Origin: Candidatus Neomarinimicrobiota bacterium
GTDB taxonomy: Bacteria > Fidelibacterota > JAANXI01
Assembly (NCBI GenBank): GCA_021734025.1
Contig: JAIPJS010000006.1
Span: 124,001 to 188,000 of the forward strand
DNA: 64,000 nucleotides
Direction: 5' to 3'
Within the stretch, counting starts at the first letter, position 1. Every line of letters starts with the position of its first letter. Positions 52,600 to 62,042 of the stretch are shown piece by piece. The position numbers were made by a program, and so were the translations under genes. A model generated the notes under the pieces. That model was not told the origin of the DNA. It did not search any database and was given only the letters and a program-made list of their open reading frames with translations.

Positions 52600-53409
52600 C
52601 TACTTTTCTTCGGCGTCGAGTTTTTCCGTGAGTTCCAGCATCTGCTCGGCAATCGTGGCGTTCCCGGCGATGATACCGTCATGGATTTTAGTCTTCTTTT
52701 TATTATAGACGACGGGATTCCCATAGATGTCGGACATGGTGCCGCCGGCCTCCTGCACCACCAGATCCCCGGCGCAGACGTCCCATTCATTTTTGGAGTA
52801 AACGCTCACGAACACGTCGCCGCGTCCCGCGCTGGCCAGACAGAGTTTATATGCTACGCTCCCCGTCGGTTTGAATTCGCCGATATAATCCGAAAATTTA
52901 TCCACGTGACCGTTCCGAGTCTCGGTGCGGCTCACTAAGAGAGAGGCGTCCGAGAGTTTCGTAGTCTCTGAGACGGTAATTTTATCATCATTTAAATAGG
53001 CCCCGCCACCTCTGGAGGCGCTGTACAGTTCATCTTCCACGGGATTATAGAGCACGCCAACCACCGGCTCCCCGTTGCGCACCAGCCCGATGGAAATTAC
53101 GAATTCCGGAACGCCGGTGATGAACTCCTTGGTTCCATCAATTGGATCGACGACCCAGACCAGTTCCTTGTCCAGCCGCTCCGGGTTATCCTTGGATTCC
53201 TCAGATAACCAGCCATACTCCGGAAACGTGCTTTTCAGCCGCTCCTTCAGAAGCGTGTCTGCTTCGGTATCTGCTGTGGTGACCGGGTTATTCCGGCTCT
53301 TTTCAGCGATATCATAATCGCCGGCCTCATAATACTGCATTACCACTTTTCCGGCAGCCCGGGCCGCCGCTTTCGCTGCCAGGAGTTCCTCCTGATAATT
53401 ACGGCTCAT
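52600..53409 (-). CDS. cysQ: 3'(2'),5'-bisphosphate nucleotidase / inositol monophosphatase family
   Basis: 269 residues with the metal sites WLSEES, DPIDGTKEF and EWDVCAGDLVVQEAGG. Such enzymes remove the 3'-phosphate of PAP from sulfate assimilation, though some act on inositol phosphate or fructose bisphosphate, so the symbol is by best match. ATG 53409 follows GAGGTG; a TTG farther upstream is rejected. Pairs with the peroxiredoxin relative. Confidence 0.85.
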   Translation of the reverse strand: MSRNYQEELLAAKAAARAAGKVVMQYYEAGDYDIAEKSRNNPVTTADTEADTLLKERLKSTFPEYGWLSEESKDNPERLDKELVWVVDPIDGTKEFITGVPEFVISIGLVRNGEPVVGVLYNPVEDELYSASRGGGAYLNDDKITVSETTKLSDASLLVSRTETRNGHVDKFSDYIGEFKPTGSVAYKLCLASAGRGDVFVSVYSKNEWDVCAGDLVVQEAGGTMSDIYGNPVVYNKKKTKIHDGIIAGNATIAEQMLELTEKLDAEEK

Positions 53410-53697
53410 AACACCTCGTTTCGTCGATTCATTCCAAAGAACGTAAATATTACCAAGTCCGGGGGCGAAATAAAAGCGGAAAACCTGTAGCACGCTATTC
53501 GCCAGCGGAAAATCGCGAAAATAAATGATTAACTCAGATTAATGACAACAGAGGTTGCACCGCAATGATGGTAATTGCGCAATTCAATCAGGATAAGACA
53601 TTGAGCAACGAACGGACGCAAAGATTCCTGTAGCGGCTATCGGTTCATTAAAATCTTTGAGAATGGAATATTCGATGAATACGGCGGGAGATATCCG

Positions 53698-54249
53698 TCA
53701 AAAAGTTCTGTTTATCGGCAATCCTACGATATTCCTGACCGCGGTGTAAAACTGTTTTTGATAATGGCGTTGTTGATGCGGCCCGTCAATATACCGGATT
53801 TGGTTGTATGGGCCTATTAGTATTTTTGTCGGCGTTTGGTGGATTTGTAACAAATCTCTAATGTTTCCGGGATCTTTGTAGAGGGGAAAGTCAATCGAAT
53901 CTGCAAATGCCAATGAGAAGATCTCTGTTTCTTCTGTGTATGGATATATTCCAATCATCCTAAATTTTTCGGGTGGATAATCCTCAATTAACTGATTCCA
54001 CATTTCATATTCCTGAAGACATGAGTAACAATCCCTGGCAGTAAAATACATTAATAAGGTGTATTCTGCTGAAAATCCCCGGGGAATCACCAACGAATCA
54101 GACCGGGGGCTGTAAACCTGAATTGGGGTTTTCAGATGTAAATTTATCCCGGATGAGGTTTGCGAAGGTTTCGTTTTTTTGATAAAAATAATGTAAGTAA
54201 ATAACCCCACCAGAATCAGCAAGTAGACAACTTCTTTCCCTTTTTTCAT
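53698..54249 (-). CDS. Membrane-anchored thioredoxin-like protein (CxxC)
   Basis: 183 residues: an N-terminal membrane anchor (residues 8-23), a short linker, then a thioredoxin-fold domain with the redox pair CYSC (74, 77; preceded by FTARD) and the cis-Pro site HQTPTKILIG. The fold faces the periplasm, like TlpA/ResA. Its ATG overlaps the preceding propeller gene by 4 nt. With the secreted four-Cys peptide upstream, a job in handling disulfides is a reasonable inference. Last gene of the accessory unit; the 288-nt gap to cysQ holds nothing I recognise. Confidence 0.8.
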   Translation of the reverse strand: MKKGKEVVYLLILVGLFTYIIFIKKTKPSQTSSGINLHLKTPIQVYSPRSDSLVIPRGFSAEYTLLMYFTARDCYSCLQEYEMWNQLIEDYPPEKFRMIGIYPYTEETEIFSLAFADSIDFPLYKDPGNIRDLLQIHQTPTKILIGPYNQIRYIDGPHQQRHYQKQFYTAVRNIVGLPINRTF

Positions 54250-55250
54250 TGCATCTTTCTGAGTCGGTATAAAATTACGGCATTCCTTGGAGAACGTGTT
54301 GTTGCAAAAAGATGTTCTCCTGCCACAACCATACTCTCCAGGCAGTCCTCGACAACCATGTCATATTGCAGGTTTAACTCGGCATTAAATACCGAAATGT
54401 TCGATTTGCCTTCACAATCACCTTGTGGTGAGACTTCATCATTCCATAAAACGAACACCCGTTCATAACTATAACATATATCTTTTGCGAATTGCGTTCC
54501 GGCAAATATTTCAATCCTTCCGTCGGCCGATTTTTTGACGGTTTTAGAATCCTTTGATTTTTCGTCCGTCAATTTGACACGTTTTATCCGCTTGAGTTCA
54601 CTCGAATATTTCTCCATCCTGTTTTCATAGAGATGCGTGGTATAAATAGTTCCGGACGGGGCGCTTGAAATAAACATCATCCGATCGAATACATTAAACA
54701 TTCCCAGCGCCATACTAATTTTTGATAGTTTCTTTTTATACCCATCAGGAGTCTCTCCCGTGTACATATTATACGGGATCATTTCATCACCACCTAGCAG
54801 ATGGGAACAGATCAAATAATCACCGAAGCCAGTCATAGAGAACGCCATTGCTCGAATATTAAACGAACCGAAATATTCGCCGTCAAGGGTAAATTGACGA
54901 ATGCGGCCTGAACCGTTGTCCACTAGCCAGACAAAACCTCGATGGACAATTAAATCCACAACCTCCTCAAGAGAATCCTGCGGACTGATACTCCGGTCAA
55001 TAGAACCGAGAGTCCTTCCAATTGTGTCGAAAATAACTACGACTGGATCTCCAAAAGTCAGGACATAAATTTTCCCGGTTTTTTCATCAAATGCTATTTG
55101 TGATGGATAATGCAGAGAGTCTGAAGCTTCGCCAGACGTGGAAATTACGCGCAACTTTTCCGCAGACCGAATTATCTCCTCGGTATAAACACCGTTTGTA
55201 CAAAGCAGGTAAAGTACTAGAGTGATATATATTTTCCTCAATTTGAACAC
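54246..55250 (-). CDS. Secreted beta-propeller-like protein 1
   Basis: 334 residues, signal peptide (YITLVLYLLCTNGVYT). The mature part is made of repeated blades of the 6-bladed NHL/BF3999-like style (HYPSQIAFDEKTGKIYVLTF, GRIRQFTLDGEYFGSF, FVWLVDNGSG). Four cysteines in the last third. Such proteins in Bacteroidetes often flank small secreted peptide genes; that is recalled family context, not proof. Its start overlaps the end of the second propeller gene by 13 nt. Confidence 0.7.
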   Translation of the reverse strand: MFKLRKIYITLVLYLLCTNGVYTEEIIRSAEKLRVISTSGEASDSLHYPSQIAFDEKTGKIYVLTFGDPVVVIFDTIGRTLGSIDRSISPQDSLEEVVDLIVHRGFVWLVDNGSGRIRQFTLDGEYFGSFNIRAMAFSMTGFGDYLICSHLLGGDEMIPYNMYTGETPDGYKKKLSKISMALGMFNVFDRMMFISSAPSGTIYTTHLYENRMEKYSSELKRIKRVKLTDEKSKDSKTVKKSADGRIEIFAGTQFAKDICYSYERVFVLWNDEVSPQGDCEGKSNISVFNAELNLQYDMVVEDCLESMVVAGEHLFATTRSPRNAVILYRLRKMQ

Positions 55251-56320
55251 CTGATTAACTGGAGTTTACCTTTCTCTTCCACCCAAAAATAGAGAGCGTT
55301 CTCATGCTTGAAAGGGCGATAGGGGAAATCGAACCGTTCAAGGAACTCACCGTCGGTGGTGTAGACGGACATTTTTCGGCTGGAATTATTTTTATCCTTA
55401 TTGTTGGTCTCATAACTTATGAATATATAAGGTTCAATTATTAAAAGTTCGTAGTCGAAGTACAAAGCGTTATTGTTTTCAATTATCTTCCACCTCTCTT
55501 CAGGGACATATATTTCTGGTATTTTATAGTCATTTTCTTTTAAAGGCATGTATCTGAATCCATCACCACTAGCATTAAAAATTCTTAATCCAGAATCAGG
55601 AAAAGCGTAGGCCCAGATATTCTGGGATGTGTCTATATCAAATGAAAAAATATTAAGGTATGCGGCATTCAACCTAGGCCTAATATCATCCTGCACCCTA
55701 AATATTGAATCTACTTGTTCAAAAGAAGAATTTAATTCCGTAATCCATTGTCCTGTAGCCTCTTTAAAATAATTTCGCCAAATTTTTTTATATTTCTTTG
55801 CAAAAAATAGACTGTTTCTATCATACTTTTCTAACATACTTTTATATTTGCGAATATTTAATCCTCCAATCAAAATATTATTACTTGAGTTTATTTTTAT
55901 GCCATTTATATAAATAGGATGGAATTTTTTATCTGATATTAATATACCATCCAGCGAATATTTCGATAAATATGAGCGACCATTTATAATATGAGATAAG
56001 TAGATAAAACCTTGATTTGAATAGGAGATAGCGTTATTCGCGGTAAATGGTTTAAACTCATCTCTTCCAAACTTTTTTTCAATATCTCCCTCCGCATTAA
56101 ATACAACCACATAATTGTAATCTATGCATACGAAAATTTTATCTTTCGAAAAACTCATCCCCGTAATTAGACTGTTTTCGGATATGGATATATTTACCTC
56201 CTCAACCTCTTCAAAATAATTTGTCACTGGGATATTACTGGTTATTTCATTCGCAAATAATAAGGAGGCACTGATTGATAAAATTATGAGTTTCAATTCA
56301 AAGGATTTTAATAGTACCAT
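55238..56320 (-). CDS. Secreted beta-propeller-like protein 2
   Basis: 360 residues; signal peptide (LIILSISASLLFA), then blades like VVVFNAEGDIEKKFGRDEF, ISYSNQGFIYLSHIINGRSY and YSLDGILISDK. Clearly AT-rich, with Ile/Asn/Lys-heavy codons unlike the GC-richer flanking genes, which points to horizontal acquisition. AAAGGA precedes the ATG. It shares the propeller plan with the next gene, but I do not see high identity. Confidence 0.68.
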   Translation of the reverse strand: MVLLKSFELKLIILSISASLLFANEITSNIPVTNYFEEVEEVNISISENSLITGMSFSKDKIFVCIDYNYVVVFNAEGDIEKKFGRDEFKPFTANNAISYSNQGFIYLSHIINGRSYLSKYSLDGILISDKKFHPIYINGIKINSSNNILIGGLNIRKYKSMLEKYDRNSLFFAKKYKKIWRNYFKEATGQWITELNSSFEQVDSIFRVQDDIRPRLNAAYLNIFSFDIDTSQNIWAYAFPDSGLRIFNASGDGFRYMPLKENDYKIPEIYVPEERWKIIENNNALYFDYELLIIEPYIFISYETNNKDKNNSSRKMSVYTTDGEFLERFDFPYRPFKHENALYFWVEEKGKLQLIRCSN

Positions 56321-56338
56321 ATTTTTAATCCTTTTAGA

Positions 56339-56362
56339 GAGGGGTAAATGGTTTTACCCCTC
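56339..56362 (-). promoter_or_regulatory. Intercistronic hairpin after the peptide gene
   Basis: GAGGGGTAAA pairs with TTTACCCCTC across 4 nt, inside the 76-nt gap before the second propeller gene's Shine-Dalgarno sequence. No T-run follows, so it is not a classic terminator; it could stabilise an upstream mRNA segment so the peptide is made in excess. Inference. Confidence 0.5.
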
Positions 56363-56396
56363 CCATTATTAGTTAGGAATCAATGTAAATACTCAA

Positions 56397-56606
56397 CTAA
56401 TCAACCGGCAGGTAGACGGTTACACAATAGATATTTTCTGAATCAAAGCAACCGCCATTAATCCTGTGTCCAAAGTAGCCGCATAGCCCGAATCTACAAT
56501 ATTCTGCCTCCACCGGTTGCGGCGTCCCGAACGACGTCATCGCGTACATACCCAGAAGTACAGTCAAAATCCTCAGAGTTCTTACACTCAATATTTTACG
56601 AATCAT
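56397..56606 (-). CDS. Small secreted four-cysteine peptide
   Basis: 69 residues: a Sec signal (ILTVLLGMYAMTSFG) with a likely cut after PVEA (about residue 34), leaving about 35 residues with four Cys (37, 42, 53, 60) and several Gly/Tyr, arms such as CRFGLC and GGCFD. AAGGAGG 6 nt before the ATG is the strongest ribosome site in the region. The leader-plus-Cys layout recalls NVEALA-type peptides of Bacteroidetes beside propeller genes, but the sequence itself is not that family as far as I can tell. Function unknown. Confidence 0.75.
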   Translation of the reverse strand: MIRKILSVRTLRILTVLLGMYAMTSFGTPQPVEAEYCRFGLCGYFGHRINGGCFDSENIYCVTVYLPVD

Positions 56607-56648
56607 ATCCGTCCTCCTTTGTGATAATTATTGGTTCATTTCCCATAT

Positions 56649-56664
56649 TACAAGGACTGTTCCG
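56649..56664 (-). promoter_or_regulatory. Possible sigma-54 promoter of the peptide gene
   Basis: Minus strand CGGAACAGTCCTTGTA lies against the TGGCACG-N4-TTGCA consensus: GG and TTG are 10 nt apart as required, but the -12 GC is GT. It would start RNA near 56639, about 33 nt before the peptide ATG. Weak match, supported mainly by the activator and its presumed sites upstream. Confidence 0.35.
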
Positions 56665-56740
56665 GAATTCTTATGATCAACATAAATACCTGTATTTATT
56701 AAATTTACTTATATCGATATATCTTTAGTAAGCCAATAAT

Positions 56741-56834
56741 TGTTCACTACACTGAACTCCTATTCCGTGAATCCCCATCATCCTAGGGTTTTGCACTGTT
56801 CAGCTGCCTGAACAATTGTTCAGGATCGTGAATT
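56741..56834. promoter_or_regulatory. Three TGTTCA-N6-TGAA operator-like sites
   Basis: TGTTCA-N6-TGAACT (56741-56758), TGTTCA-N6-TGAACA (56797-56814) and TGTTCA-N6-TGAATT (56817-56834), each with the same 6-nt spacer. The last spans the stop codon of the sigma-54 activator. They lie about 110-190 bp upstream of the presumed peptide transcription start, the usual place for enhancer sites of such activators. Confidence 0.6.
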
Positions 56835-58301
56835 TTTTCGGGGCAGCTCCCCCTGGTAAATGGTCCTGTACAGGAAAAGGTAAAATTTCCTCCACCTCGA
56901 ATCAGAAATGTGGAGGGTTCTGGCGACGCCTCTGAGATCTCCGTCTTGTTCCAATGCAAACTCTATAAGCGACCGGACTTGAAGTCGACTCATATCACCT
57001 TTTATGTAGGGTGCATGGACTGCATCCCAGAAATCTTCACTGCCGGCAGCAAGGGCTACGTATAGATTGCCGACTGCTGTACCGGCATTTCCTGAAAATC
57101 GGATTGTACTTCCGTTCGGCGTTCCGAGCTGGTTCGGTAAGTGCTCAAGTCCAATATGTTGTGTAAAGGCACTTGCGAAAAATCCAGATTCCACACAATT
57201 GATTAATTCACGAATATTTCCGGGCCATTTATGTTGAACCAGACATTCTTTCACGGTGTTAGTAAAACGCTTCTCTGTATTATGATCAGTGTTGAGCTTT
57301 TCTAAGTTGTACTGAGCCAGCCGCAAAATGTCCTTTGACTCCCGTTCTCTCAGAGGTGGAAGGTTTATGGCATGTGTTGCAATCCGATAGTAAAAGTCCT
57401 TACGCAACCTGCCGTTTTGCAGAAGGAGTGGAACTTCCTGATTTGTGGCACTTATTATTCGAACGTCGACCTTCGTGGCAGTATCAGAGCCCAGTGGTTG
57501 AATCTCCCCCGTTTCGATTGCGCGTAGCAATATCTCCTGTGCGTGCCGAGGCATCGCCTCAATTTCATCTAAAAACAGTGTCCCGCCATTTGCCTTCCGA
57601 AATGCCCCGGGACGATTCTGTTCTGCTCCGGTGAATGCACCCTTTGTATGCCCGAATAAGGTGCTTAAGGCCATAGTTTCATCCCGGAGATGCGAACTGT
57701 TCAACGTTATCAATGGCTTGAGCCGGCGCCCACTTAAAAGATGAATGGCATGAGCCCAGAGCTCTTTTCCTGTCCCTGTTTCACCATAGATTATCACCGG
57801 GCGATTCGAACTGGAAAAAGCCAAGACGGAATCCATGGTTTCCAGCACGCATTTATCATGTCCGATGATAATTATCTCACGGCCAGAATTATATTTACGA
57901 GAAAGTGAGGATATCAGATGCTTTGTATATATCTGCCTGGCATATTTGCAAAAACCTTCAACAGTACCGGGGGAGAGATGCGAGGGATTACATAATGCGC
58001 TGATGCACAATTTTTCTTGTGTAAAAATTTCCAAATGAACATTCGAACAACGAACGCAAGATTCTACAGTATAGATATTTCCGTTTCGATTTGATTTCGC
58101 CTTTCCCTTACCCCGTTGACAAGCAAATGGTTCCGGGTAAATCTCATGGACTCCGGCTTTTCTTTTACCCCCATTATAAAAATATCTGCCAGGTAATGTT
58201 GACACCGACTCCAGTGGAATACTGAACGTGTTCCGCCCCCGGTAAAAGAGAAATTCCGATAGGTTTTTTGTACGCAAATAGTCCATAAACCATTCGTCCA
58301 T
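56820..58301 (-). CDS. Sigma-54-dependent transcriptional activator with cysteine-rich N-terminus
   Basis: 493 residues. The AAA+ domain has Walker A GETGTGKE (173-180), the sigma-54-contacting GAFTGA loop (221-226), Walker B GGTLFLDE (240-247) and the arginine-finger region RKDFYYRIATHAINLPPLR; a Fis-type helix-turn-helix is suggested at the end (GVARTLHISDSRWRKF). No receiver, GAF or PAS domain. Instead residues 61-118 hold six Cys (61, 82, 85, 99, 104, 118), including CVRC, which could bind metal or sense redox. It probably drives the divergently spaced, same-strand peptide unit. No rpoN is in the window. Confidence 0.88.
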   Translation of the reverse strand: MDEWFMDYLRTKNLSEFLFYRGRNTFSIPLESVSTLPGRYFYNGGKRKAGVHEIYPEPFACQRGKGKAKSNRNGNIYTVESCVRCSNVHLEIFTQEKLCISALCNPSHLSPGTVEGFCKYARQIYTKHLISSLSRKYNSGREIIIIGHDKCVLETMDSVLAFSSSNRPVIIYGETGTGKELWAHAIHLLSGRRLKPLITLNSSHLRDETMALSTLFGHTKGAFTGAEQNRPGAFRKANGGTLFLDEIEAMPRHAQEILLRAIETGEIQPLGSDTATKVDVRIISATNQEVPLLLQNGRLRKDFYYRIATHAINLPPLRERESKDILRLAQYNLEKLNTDHNTEKRFTNTVKECLVQHKWPGNIRELINCVESGFFASAFTQHIGLEHLPNQLGTPNGSTIRFSGNAGTAVGNLYVALAAGSEDFWDAVHAPYIKGDMSRLQVRSLIEFALEQDGDLRGVARTLHISDSRWRKFYLFLYRTIYQGELPRKNSRS

Positions 58302-58574
58302 AACTCAGAAACAAAAACGCCAACAGACAAGGATTTCACTAAAACTTACATCGAAAAAAACACTAGGTGAACAAATTGTAAACACCCTGGAGATTACTAT
58401 CAAGTATTTTATGAACTTTTCTCCACGGCATAAAGATGGTAGAATGGAACCCCTAAGAATTTGATATAACCCGATCCCTGAGGAACATTTCAATTAAGGG
58501 AGAAATATATATACTGTATTCAATCGGACTATATCCGACTAATCAAATACCCCAATATCGTTTATCCCATTTCA

Positions 58575-61500
58575 CTAAAGCGAATAATACTTCGCCTCGG
58601 GATGATGCACGATGATGGCGGATGTACTCTGCTCCGGGTGGAGCTGATAGCCCTCGGAGAGTTCCACGCCGATGGTGGAGGGATCGATCAAGCGAAACAG
58701 CTGCTCGTGATCTTCCAGGTGCGGGCAGGCGGGATAGCCGAAGCTGTATCGAGAGCCCCGATATCCCTGCTTGAATAACTTTTTGATTTCGTCGGCGTCC
58801 TCATCTCCGAATCCGAGTTCCCCGCGAACTATTTTATGCCAGTATTCCGCTAATCCTTCGGCGGTTTCCACACTGAAACCGTGCCAGAGGAGATACTCCT
58901 TGTACTCATCGTTATCGAACAGACGCTGGGATTCCTCCGAGGCTTTTTCGCCGACTGTTACAAGCTGGAACGCCACCACGTCCATTTCGCCGGAGTCCAC
59001 GGGACGGAAAAAGTCCGCCAGGCAGCGATGCTGTTTGCCGTCCTGCCTCGGGAAGGTAAACCGCTCCCGCTCTTCGCGGGTGTCCGGATCGTAAACAATC
59101 AGGTCATTCTTCTCGGACTGGCACGGGAAGTAGCCGTAGGTCACCCGCGGATTCAGTAATCCCTCTTCCTTGCCCTTGCGCTGGAGCCGCTCGAATTCCG
59201 GCTCCACCTCTTCTTCGATCATTCGCTGGAAGTCTTCGCGGCTGCCGCCGGCCTTCCGGAACTGCCATTGGGCCCGGAACAGCGCAATGGTGTTGATGTA
59301 CGGATAAACGTCGTCGATATCGATATCTTCGATCACTTTCGTACCCCAGAACGGCGGCTCCGGCACCGGATTATCCCGGTCGATGTCCGGCTCCACATAC
59401 TCATCAGTACCCAGTGAAGGACCAATTGAACGGTTCTTGATCTTGCTGCTGATTTCCTTGGGCGGCGGGACTTCCAGCTCGACCTCGCCGGCCTCCTCCG
59501 CTTTTTCCTTCTTTTCCTTCACTAAATCATCCATGATACTCAGCCCGGTGAACGCATCTTTGCCGTAGTAGACCGGCCCGTGGTAGGTTTTCCGGAGGTC
59601 ACTCTCCACGTAGCGGCGGTTCAGCGCTGCACCGCCGAGAAGCACCGGAATCTGCACGTTCCGCTCGTTCATGACCTCCAGGTTTTCCTTCATGATAATC
59701 GTGGATTTCACCAGGAGACCGCTCATGCCGATAGCGTCCGGATTGGTGGATTCCATGGCTTCCAGCATGTTATCGATGGGCACCTTGATTCCGAGATTTT
59801 CCACAGCATATCCGTTGTTAGTAAGAATAATATCCACCAAATTTTTCCCGATATCGTGAACGTCCCCTTTTACGGTAGCCAGCACGATTTTCCCCTTTTG
59901 AGAGGATTCGGACTTTTCCATATGCGGTTCCAGATGGGCGACAGCTGCCTTCATAGTCTCTGCGGATTGCAATACGAACGGCAGCTGCATCTCGCCGGCG
60001 CCGAACAGTTCGCCGACGGTTTTCATCCCGGCCAACAGAAAGTTATTAATAATATGCAGCGGCGAATACTCTTCAAGCGCCTCATCGAGGTCGTCGGTGA
60101 GTCCTTGTTTCCGTCCGTCAACGATCCGTTTCTCCAGACGCTCGTCTAACGGCAGGTCGGCATCCGCGGCCTCATCCACTTCACGCCGCGAACCACTGGA
60201 TTCCTCGTAAAACGCCATCATCTCGGTGAGCGGGTCGTACTCGTCGGTACGATTGTCGAAGATCAGATCCTCGCACAATTTCCGTTCTTCTTCGGAAATC
60301 TGATACATGGGAATGATTTTTCCGGCGTGCACGATGGCGGCGTCCAGCCCGTATTCGATGGCCTTGTGCAGAAAGACGCTGTTCAGCACGTGCCGGGCGT
60401 CTGAGCTGAGTCCGAACGAGATATTGCTCACGCCCAGGATCGTCCGAACGCCAGGCAGTTCCTCTTTTACCCGGCGAATCGCTTCGATAGTTGCTTCACC
60501 TGCGCCGCGAAATTCTTCGTCCCCGCTGCCCAGGGTGAATGTTAAAGTATCGAATAAGAGATCTTCCGGGCGCATCCCATATTTATTCACTGCAATGTCA
60601 TAGATACGCTTTGCAATCTCTACCTTACGCTCCACGGTCTTGGCCATGCCGTCTTCATCGATGGTAAGTGCCACAACCGCTGCGCCGTATCGCTTACAGA
60701 GCGGCAACACCCTGGCCATGCGTTCTTCGCCGTCTTCCATATTGATGGAGTTAACAATGGCCCGGCCGGAAATATTTTTGAGCGATTCCTCGATGACCTC
60801 CCATTCGGTGGAGTCGATCATCAATGGGATGGTCACCTGCTTGTTGAACCGCGGAATAATTTCGTTCATATCCCGGACTTCGTCCCGGCCGACATACGCA
60901 GCACAGACGTCTAGCACGTGTGCGCCACCGCGCTCCTGTTCCTTGGCCATTTCCACCATGCTGTCCCAGTCCTCGTCTTCCAGGAGGCCTTTGAATTTCT
61001 TGGAGCCGTTGGCGTTGGTCCGCTCCCCCACCAGCAGCGGCGGCGGATCCTGGGTGAGATCCACGGATTGATAGAGACTGGAGGCCGACGGCGACCAATT
61101 CACATCTCTGGGCTGAGGCGATTTCCCCTCCACTGCCTGCACCAGTTTTTCAAGATGGGCAGGCGTATTGCCGCAGCATCCGCCGACGATGTTCACGCCC
61201 AGATCGTCGACAAAGTGACTCAGCGTGCTTGCCAATTCTTCCGGCTGCAGCGGATAGACGGTCTCGCCGCCGATATTCTCCGGGATGCCGGCGTTGGGGA
61301 TCGCGGAGATCGGGCGTTTACTGTTCGCGCTCAGATACCGGATATGATCGGACATCTTCTCCGGTCCTGTGGCGCAGTTCATTCCAATGACGTCGATAAC
61401 GTCGTATGGTTCCAGAGAAGTGAGCGCGGCAGCGATATCCGAACCGACCAGTAGGGTTCCGGTGGTCTCCACCGTCACCTGCATGATCACCGGGATCTTC

Positions 61501-62042
61501 CGCCCAATTTTCTTGAAATAATCCTGGATTGCAGCCAGCACTGCTTTGGCTTGCAGGATGTCCTGGCAGGTCTCGATGATCAGCACATCAGCACCGCCGT
61601 CTACCAGGCCTGCCACCTGCGGATCGTAGGCTGCCTTCAGATCATCAAAGGAGATATGTCCCAGTGTCGGCAATTTGGTCCCCGGACCGATGGAGCCGGC
61701 CACGAACCGCGGAAAATCCGGTGTGGAATAATCGCTCGCCACATCTTTGGCAAGTTCCGCTGCGGTTTTATTGATTTCATATGATTTTTCGGCAATGTCA
61801 TATTCACCGAGCACAATACTAGTCGCGCCGAAGGTGTCGGTCTCCACCACCTGGCAGCCCACGTCCAGAAAGCTGGCGTGTACCTGCCGGATGGCATCGG
61901 GCTTGGAGATGACCAAATACTCGTTGCACCCGTCTAACCCGTTGAAGTCGTCCGGATTCAAATCCATATCCTGGATGGAGGTGCCCATGGCGCCGTCGAA
62001 GACGACGATTCGGTTTTGTACTTCCGTCAAAAAATCACTCAT
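58575..62042 (-). CDS. metH: Cobalamin-dependent methionine synthase
   Basis: 1155 residues, all four modules. Homocysteine-binding barrel with zinc Cys (VGGCCGNTPAHL), pterin-binding barrel (DVCAAYVGRDEVRDMNEI), B12 cap/binding domain with cobalt His in GDVHDIGKN (about residues 726-734), and the SAM-dependent reactivation domain near the C-terminus (YSFGYPACPHLEDHEQLF). Transfers methyl from 5-methyl-THF to homocysteine. Its ATG overlaps the HAD phosphatase stop by 4 nt. I see no cobalamin riboswitch upstream of the pair. Confidence 0.97.
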   Translation of the reverse strand: MSDFLTEVQNRIVVFDGAMGTSIQDMDLNPDDFNGLDGCNEYLVISKPDAIRQVHASFLDVGCQVVETDTFGATSIVLGEYDIAEKSYEINKTAAELAKDVASDYSTPDFPRFVAGSIGPGTKLPTLGHISFDDLKAAYDPQVAGLVDGGADVLIIETCQDILQAKAVLAAIQDYFKKIGRKIPVIMQVTVETTGTLLVGSDIAAALTSLEPYDVIDVIGMNCATGPEKMSDHIRYLSANSKRPISAIPNAGIPENIGGETVYPLQPEELASTLSHFVDDLGVNIVGGCCGNTPAHLEKLVQAVEGKSPQPRDVNWSPSASSLYQSVDLTQDPPPLLVGERTNANGSKKFKGLLEDEDWDSMVEMAKEQERGGAHVLDVCAAYVGRDEVRDMNEIIPRFNKQVTIPLMIDSTEWEVIEESLKNISGRAIVNSINMEDGEERMARVLPLCKRYGAAVVALTIDEDGMAKTVERKVEIAKRIYDIAVNKYGMRPEDLLFDTLTFTLGSGDEEFRGAGEATIEAIRRVKEELPGVRTILGVSNISFGLSSDARHVLNSVFLHKAIEYGLDAAIVHAGKIIPMYQISEEERKLCEDLIFDNRTDEYDPLTEMMAFYEESSGSRREVDEAADADLPLDERLEKRIVDGRKQGLTDDLDEALEEYSPLHIINNFLLAGMKTVGELFGAGEMQLPFVLQSAETMKAAVAHLEPHMEKSESSQKGKIVLATVKGDVHDIGKNLVDIILTNNGYAVENLGIKVPIDNMLEAMESTNPDAIGMSGLLVKSTIIMKENLEVMNERNVQIPVLLGGAALNRRYVESDLRKTYHGPVYYGKDAFTGLSIMDDLVKEKKEKAEEAGEVELEVPPPKEISSKIKNRSIGPSLGTDEYVEPDIDRDNPVPEPPFWGTKVIEDIDIDDVYPYINTIALFRAQWQFRKAGGSREDFQRMIEEEVEPEFERLQRKGKEEGLLNPRVTYGYFPCQSEKNDLIVYDPDTREERERFTFPRQDGKQHRCLADFFRPVDSGEMDVVAFQLVTVGEKASEESQRLFDNDEYKEYLLWHGFSVETAEGLAEYWHKIVRGELGFGDEDADEIKKLFKQGYRGSRYSFGYPACPHLEDHEQLFRLIDPSTIGVELSEGYQLHPEQSTSAIIVHHPEAKYYSL

